Of a stretch of DNA of 9,374 nucleotides, positions 6,090-9,374 are shown piece by piece (position 1 is the stretch's first letter; the number at the start of each line of letters is the position of its first letter). The position numbers and the translations under genes were made by a program. The notes below the pieces were generated by a model. It was not told where the DNA came from and did not search any database. It saw nothing but the letters and a program-made list of their open reading frames with translations. The stretch covers positions 1 to 9,374 of the forward strand of contig JBPBQX010000345.1 in the NCBI GenBank assembly GCA_050955025.1. Direction: 5' to 3'. This stretch comes from CAXSEF01 sp050955025. GTDB taxonomy: Bacteria; Pseudomonadota; Alphaproteobacteria; Acetobacterales; Acetobacteraceae.

Positions 6090-6919
6090 CACGCGACCGG
6101 CATGACCTGCGACAGGCGGCCGCCGGTGCGGACGGGCTCGGCGCGGGTGGCGAGGCCGGTGCTGTCGTCGGTGTCCACGAGCAGGCCGCAGAGCGTGGCC
6201 TCGCCGTCGGCGGGGGCGAGGCGTTCGCCGGGGACGCGTCGCCAGAAGCGGATGGAGGCGGCTTCCTTGCCCATGCCGATCACACTGTCGTAGTCGCCGC
6301 ACATGCCGGCGTCGGACTGGAAGGCGGTGCCGCCGGCGAGGACCTGGTGGTCGGCGGTGGGGACGTGGGTGTGGGTGCCGACGACCAGCGAGACGCGGCC
6401 GTCGAAGGAGTGGGCGTAGCCGGCGGTCTCCGAGGTGGCCTCGGCGTGGAAGTCGCACACGATGGCCTGGACGCAGGCGGGGTTGGCGGCGGGGCCCATG
6501 CGGTGGCGGGCGATGCACTCGGCGGTGGCGCGGAACGGGTCGTCCAGCGGCTCCATGAACAGGCGGCCCATGGCGTTGAGCACGAGCGCGCGTCGGCCGC
6601 CGGGGACGTCGACGACCACGGAGCCGGAGCCGGGGGTGCCTGGCGGGAAGTTGATCGGGCGGACCAGGCGGCGCTCGGTCTCGATGTAGCCGACGAGCTC
6701 CTTGCGGTCCCAGGCGTGGTTGCCCAGCGTGATGACGTCGGCGCCGGCGGCGAACAGGGCGTCGGCCATGTCGGGGGCGAGGCCGAAGCCGTGCGACGCG
6801 TTCTCGCCGTTGACGACGCACAGGTCGACGCCGAGCGACCGGCGCAGGGCCGGCAGGCGGGCGTTGACCGCGTCGCGGCCGCTGCGGCCCACGACGTCGC
6901 CGAGGAAGAGGATGCGCAT
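6089..6919 (-). CDS. YmdB-type calcineurin-like metallophosphoesterase, 276 aa
   Basis: This is a cytoplasmic metallophosphoesterase of the TIGR00282/YmdB family. Characterised members hydrolyse 2',3'-cyclic nucleotides or cyclic-nucleotide-like substrates; the Bacillus member affects biofilm versus motility gene expression. The metal-binding set is complete: Asp8 in MRILFLGDVVGRSGRDAV, Glu39-Asn40 in VVNGENASHG, Asn67-His68 in TLGNHAWDRKEL, His158 in VCDFHAEATSE, and His183/His185 in VVGTHTHVPTAD. SDAGMCGDYDSVIGM at about 202-216 is also typical. The length matches the family. ATG at 6919 places the first Asp at residue 8, as in known members, although no clear Shine-Dalgarno precedes it. 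It is divergent from the Gly/Tyr-rich gene across 168 bp. In many alphaproteobacteria a homologue lies next to yebC. Here the two are about 4.8 kb apart. Confidence 0.94.
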   Translation of the reverse strand: MRILFLGDVVGRSGRDAVNARLPALRRSLGVDLCVVNGENASHGFGLAPDMADALFAAGADVITLGNHAWDRKELVGYIETERRLVRPINFPPGTPGSGSVVVDVPGGRRALVLNAMGRLFMEPLDDPFRATAECIARHRMGPAANPACVQAIVCDFHAEATSETAGYAHSFDGRVSLVVGTHTHVPTADHQVLAGGTAFQSDAGMCGDYDSVIGMGKEAASIRFWRRVPGERLAPADGEATLCGLLVDTDDSTGLATRAEPVRTGGRLSQVMPVA

Positions 6920-7087
6920 GGCGCCGTGCTTGCCACGAAGGCGGGCGCGGCGGAAGCGCGGCGCGGGGCGGGCCGCCTGCCCTGCCCGGCCGGTCGCCGG
7001 GAGTTGATCGCGGCCGGGGGCGGCCGCCACGATTCGGCCGCGGTCGGGGCGCAGATGCGCGGGCTCGGACAGGGGGTGGAGGGCGTG
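6920..7087. promoter_or_regulatory. Divergent intergenic region with GC-rich hairpin
   Basis: This gap separates two genes that point away from each other, so it should hold promoters for both. A perfect hairpin, GCGGCCG-gggg-CGGCCGC (7010-7027), is followed by another GGCCGC-type arm near 7036. GGAGG at 7078-7082 is the ribosome site of the plus-strand gene. I cannot place -35/-10 boxes with confidence in such GC-rich sequence. Confidence 0.5.
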
Positions 7088-7564
7088 ATGCGGGCTCGGT
7101 TTCTGCTGGTGCTGGCGGCGGGCGCGGCGTTGGGGGCGGCGGCGCTGCCCGGCGCGGCGCGGGCGCAGTACGCGGGGCCGTACGGCGGCTACGGGTATGG
7201 CGGCGGGCCGGGGTACGGCGGCTACGGGTACGGGCCGCGCTACGGCTACGGGGCGCGCTACGGGTATGGGGGCGGCGGGTATGGGCCGGGGTATCGCGGG
7301 TACGGCGTGCGGGTGTTCGCGCCGCCGTATGCCTACGCCTATGCCGTGCCGCGGCCGGTGGTCGTGCCGGGGGTGATCGTGGCGCCGCCCGTCGTGTACG
7401 CGCCGCCGGTGGTGGTGGCGGAGCCGCGGTTCGCGCGGCCGGTCGTGCGGCGGGTGCGGCACAGGGTCGTGCACCGCGTCGCGGCACCCTGCCCGTGCGT
7501 GTGCCCGGTGCCGGCGGCGGGCGTGCCGGCGCCGCTGTCGGGCGGGCTGCCCGGCGGGGCGTAG
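7088..7564 (+). CDS. Secreted Gly/Tyr-rich protein with Val/Pro-rich C-terminal half, 158 aa
   Basis: I do not recognise a named family. The N-terminus is a clear signal peptide: MRARFLLVLAAGAALGAAAL with a likely cut after AARA (residue 26). The mature part starts with QYAGPYGG and then a low-complexity stretch to about 72 of repeated YGYG and GGYG units with Arg interspersed. A Pro/Val-rich middle (80-112: PVVVPGVIVAPPVVYAPP) follows, then a basic patch (RRVRHRVVHR at 121-130) and a small Cys cluster PCPCVCP (134-140). Such proteins are usually envelope or extracellular, but no function can be stated. ATG at 7088 has GGAGG five bases upstream; GTG at 7085 is a less likely alternative. It lies 65 bp before the YidB-like gene on the same strand, and both may be co-transcribed. 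Confidence 0.78.
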   Translation: MRARFLLVLAAGAALGAAALPGAARAQYAGPYGGYGYGGGPGYGGYGYGPRYGYGARYGYGGGGYGPGYRGYGVRVFAPPYAYAYAVPRPVVVPGVIVAPPVVYAPPVVVAEPRFARPVVRRVRHRVVHRVAAPCPCVCPVPAAGVPAPLSGGLPGGA

Positions 7565-7629
7565 GCGGCCTCGACGGCGGGGCGCTTCCGGCGCATGGAG
7601 GGCAGAGGCGCAACGAGCAACGGAGCGGT

Positions 7630-8034
7630 ATGGCGATGAGCGGAATTCTCGGCGGGATCCTGAACAGCCTGATGGGCGGCGCGGCGGGGGCGGCGGGCGG
7701 CGCCGGCGCGGGGGCGATGGGCGGCGTGCTGCAGCAGATCGTGGCCAGCCAGGGCGGCATCGGCGGCATCGTGCAGAAGTTCCAGCAGGGCGGCATGGGC
7801 GACCACGTGCAGTCCTGGGTCGGCAACGGCTCCAACCTGCCGATCAGCGGCGACCAGGTCGGGCAGGTGTTCGGCTCGCAGCAGGTGCAGAGCTGGGCGC
7901 AGAGCGCGGGCGTGCCGGTCGCCTCGTTCCTGCCGATGCTGGCGCAGATCCTGCCGCACGCGGTGGACCAGGCCACGCCGGGCGGGCAGACGCCCGGGCC
8001 GGACGACACCAGCAACCCGTTCGCCGAGGCCTGA
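7630..8034 (+). CDS. YidB/DUF937-family protein, 134 aa
   Basis: This is a small protein of the YidB family (DUF937), whose function is poorly defined. It starts MAMSGILGGILNSLMGGAAG and continues with a Gly/Ala-rich linker (17-32). The family core follows: VQKFQQGGMGDHVQSWVGNG (48-67), then PISGDQVGQVFG (71-82), VASFLPMLAQILPHAVDQATPGG (98-119), and an acidic/Asn end DDTSNPFAEA. Pattern and length fit the family well. The start is ATG 7630 or ATG 7636. GGAG at 7622-7625 is 4 bases from the first and 10 from the second, so the sequence cannot decide. Gly-rich hydrophobic content is family-typical and is not a signal peptide. It lies between the secreted Gly/Tyr-rich gene and a strong hairpin region. 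Confidence 0.9.
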   Translation: MAMSGILGGILNSLMGGAAGAAGGAGAGAMGGVLQQIVASQGGIGGIVQKFQQGGMGDHVQSWVGNGSNLPISGDQVGQVFGSQQVQSWAQSAGVPVASFLPMLAQILPHAVDQATPGGQTPGPDDTSNPFAEA

Positions 8035-8071
8035 GGCCGGGCGCGCCTCCTTCGCGGGGGCGGGCCCGCGG

Positions 8072-8112
8072 GGTGGCAGGCGGGCCGGGCGGCGTCCGGC
8101 CCGTCTGCCACC
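8072..8112 (+). terminator. Long perfect-like hairpin downstream of YidB-like gene
   Basis: Arms ggtggcaggcgggccgg (8072-8088) and ccggcccgtctgccacc (8096-8112) form a 17-bp stem with one G-U pair and a 7-nt loop, within which G-U and C-G can extend pairing. It lies 37 bases after the YidB-like stop. No T-tract follows, so a Rho-independent terminator is uncertain; it could instead stabilise the 3' end. Confidence 0.6.
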
Positions 8113-8152
8113 GTCGGTTGTTGGCAGGGGGCGGCAAACGCGATATCCCGGC

Positions 8153-8181
8153 AGTCCGGCCCTTCAGGGCGCCCCCGGACT
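8153..8181 (+). promoter_or_regulatory. Hairpin immediately 5' of SGNH gene ribosome site
   Basis: AGTCCGG (8153-8159) pairs with CCGGACT (8175-8181), and an inner CCCT/AGGG pairing is at 8160-8169. The hairpin stops one base before GGAG (8182-8185) and so directly borders the presumed Shine-Dalgarno of the next gene. A role in translation control is inference. Confidence 0.45.
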
Positions 8182-8197
8182 GGAGTTGTGCGCGCAC

Positions 8198-8860
8198 ATG
8201 GTGTTCGGGAAAGGTTTTGCCCCGTCCTCGCCCCTGGGGCGGCTGTTCGCGTCGCTGACGGACGCGCCGGCGACGGTGCTCGTGTTCGACGGCGACAGCA
8301 TCTCGATCGGGCTCGGCGCGCAGCCCGGCCTCACGCTGGCCGAGCAGGTCGTGGCGCTGCTGCCGCCGGGCGTGGTGAGCCACGTGGTCGGCGCGGGCGG
8401 GCGGCCGGTGAAGGACTGCCTGTCGCTGTTCGACGCCGACGTGCGGCCGCTCTACGACCCGCGGGCGGCGCACAACCTGATCTTCTTCCACGCCGGCGAC
8501 AACGACGTCACGCTGGGCAGCACCGGGCGCCAGGCGTACGCGGCGCTGACGGCCTACGTCGCGCGCGCCCATGCGCAGGGGTGGAAGGTCGTGGTGTCCA
8601 CGGAGATGCAGCGCTACGACCTGCCCGAGGCGCTGCGGGCGGAGCTGGACACGTTCAACGCGCTGATGCTCGCCAATGCGGCGGGGGCGGACGGGGTGGC
8701 GGACTTCGGCGGCGACGCGACCATGGGCGGCGTGGCCTTCCGGCGCGACCGCACGTACTACACGATCGACGGCGTGCACCCGGCCGACGCCGGCTACGCG
8801 ATCCTCGCGGGGCTGGCGGCGAAGGCGCTGCTGCCGTGCCTGGGCGCGGGGCCGCGGTGA
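8198..8860 (+). CDS. SGNH/GDSL-type hydrolase, 220 aa
   Basis: SGNH hydrolases are serine esterases or lipases that cleave ester groups, often acetyl groups on carbohydrates. The four family blocks are present in order. Block I VFDGDSISIG has the nucleophile Ser34 and the preceding Gly32-Asp33. Block II has Gly67 in GAGGRP as an oxyanion-hole candidate. Block III is GDND at 100-103 with Asn102. Block V is DGVHP at 191-195 with Asp191 and His194 of the catalytic triad. No signal peptide is seen, so it is probably cytoplasmic. ATG 8198 was chosen over TTG 8186 because GGAG (8182-8185) is adjacent to the TTG and too close, although its distance to ATG (12) is long; GTG 8201 is also possible. A partner gene follows 43 bp downstream on the same strand. 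The context suggests carbohydrate modification. The substrate is unknown. Confidence 0.9.
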   Translation: MVFGKGFAPSSPLGRLFASLTDAPATVLVFDGDSISIGLGAQPGLTLAEQVVALLPPGVVSHVVGAGGRPVKDCLSLFDADVRPLYDPRAAHNLIFFHAGDNDVTLGSTGRQAYAALTAYVARAHAQGWKVVVSTEMQRYDLPEALRAELDTFNALMLANAAGADGVADFGGDATMGGVAFRRDRTYYTIDGVHPADAGYAILAGLAAKALLPCLGAGPR

Positions 8861-8883
8861 GGCGGGCGGCGGTGAGGCGGGCG
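8854..8883 (+). repeat. 15-bp tandem duplication over the SGNH stop codon
   Basis: The 15-bp unit gcggtgaggcgggcg occurs twice head to tail (8854-8868 and 8869-8883), followed by a partial similar run. Because 15 is a multiple of three, the duplication places a second in-frame TGA after the first. It lies in the short space before the next gene. Confidence 0.7.
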
Positions 8884-8903
8884 GTGGCGGGCGGGTGGCG
8901 GCG

Positions 8904-9374
8904 ATGAGCCTGGTGCGGGTCGCGCGGTTCGCGGTCGAGGACGGCAGCGAGGACGGGCTCGCGCTGCTCGGCGAGGGGTGGTGCGCGCCGGAGGGGACGT
9001 TCGTGTGGGCGTCGGGCGACGCCAGCACGCTGAACGTGCCGGTGGAGGGCGGACACGCCGCCTACGTGCTGGTCCTGCGCATGGGGCCGGTGCCGCGGCG
9101 GCGCCAGCGGGTCACCGTGTGGTCGGACGGGCACCTGCTGGGCATGGTGCTGGTGCGCGGGGCGATGGAGGTCACGCTGCACGTGCCGGCGGCGCTGGTG
9201 CTCGACGGGGTGCTGCCGCTGACGGTCGTGCACCGGGACTGCATCCGGCCGTCCGACCTCGACGGCGGCGACGACCACCGCGTCATCTCGGTGTGGCTGC
9301 GCGACGTCGTGGTGTACGGCACGCCGCTGGTGCCGCCGATGGCGTTGGGCGCGCGCGAGACGCCGCGCCAGCTC
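8904..9374 (+). CDS. Unrecognised protein, N-terminal part (runs off right edge)
   Basis: The frame is open from ATG 8904 to the end of the window, giving 157 residues. It has no signal peptide or membrane segment. The first half reads ARFAVEDGSEDGLALLGEGW, with the GW...PE...W...G pattern at 25-38 (GWCAPEGTFVWASG) and alternating hydrophobic stretches (AAYVLVLRM, QRVTVWSDGHLLGMVLV, VISVWLRDVVVYG). This suggests an all-beta, sandwich-like domain of a kind I associate with polysaccharide or glycosyltransferase-linked proteins. That link rests on recall and is weak. It is the second gene of a likely pair with the SGNH hydrolase. No strong Shine-Dalgarno is visible. The composition is typical for its neighbours, and the missing C-terminus could carry the deciding domain. 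Confidence 0.6.
   Translation, partial: MSLVRVARFAVEDGSEDGLALLGEGWCAPEGTFVWASGDASTLNVPVEGGHAAYVLVLRMGPVPRRRQRVTVWSDGHLLGMVLVRGAMEVTLHVPAALVLDGVLPLTVVHRDCIRPSDLDGGDDHRVISVWLRDVVVYGTPLVPPMALGARETPRQL

Noticed and set aside
6065..7087. Upstream extension of the Gly/Tyr-rich frame back to 6065
   Set aside because: The extension lies antisense to the phosphoesterase and lacks any motif; the signal peptide and GGAGG site fix the start at 7088.
6078..8111. Minus-strand open frame of 677 codons opposite the Gly/Tyr-rich and YidB-like genes
   Set aside because: Low-complexity Arg/Pro translation typical of antisense frames in GC-rich DNA.

Overview
The window is very GC-rich DNA (clearly above 70% by eye) in which nearly every third codon position is G or C. 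The ruvC and yebC neighbourhood, the protein variants and the G/C-rich paired hairpin repeats suggest an alphaproteobacterium, most likely Rhodospirillales/Acetobacteraceae (Roseomonas-like). This placement is inference from style and gene content; no 16S or marker search was possible.

Layout. Positions 1-6919 are read on the minus strand, so transcription runs right to left: a YmdB-type metallophosphoesterase (6089-6919), an aldo/keto reductase (4891-5907), a short-chain dehydrogenase with a hydrophobic C-terminal tail (3720-4733), a tightly packed trio of Tad/Flp pilus-type genes (TadG-like 2286-3551, TadE-like 1791-2282, TadE-like 1378-1794), then yebC (514-1263) and the 5' two thirds of ruvC (1-332, cut by the window edge). 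From 7088 onward genes run on the plus strand: a secreted Gly/Tyr-rich protein, a YidB/DUF937-type protein, an SGNH/GDSL hydrolase, and an unrecognised protein that runs off the right edge. The switch of direction at 6920-7087 is a divergent promoter region.

How the genes fit together. The phosphoesterase, yebC and ruvC belong to a housekeeping neighbourhood that, as I recall it, is usually contiguous in many alphaproteobacteria. Here the oxidoreductases and the Tad trio lie between them, which looks like accessory material added to a core locus. The Tad trio overlaps or nearly abuts and should be one operon, with a good Shine-Dalgarno and a possible promoter upstream of tadG. The right-hand SGNH hydrolase and its downstream partner look like the edge of a carbohydrate or surface-modification cluster, but the sequence stops too early to say more.

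The most notable unexplained structure is a family of paired, inverted two-hairpin repeats in three of the intergenic gaps (331-513, 4771-4890, 5970-6089). Each of the six half-units has the same plan: an AAGG-type head, a hairpin with a GGC-NCT-GCC core, a short CTCCG/ACCCG linker, and a second hairpin usually of CCAAAGG/CCTTTGG type. The outer stem bases differ between units but pair within each, which is compensatory covariation. Each pair begins 0-3 nt after the stop codon of a minus-strand gene. The layout resembles BIMEs built from inverted REP units, but the sequence family is different.
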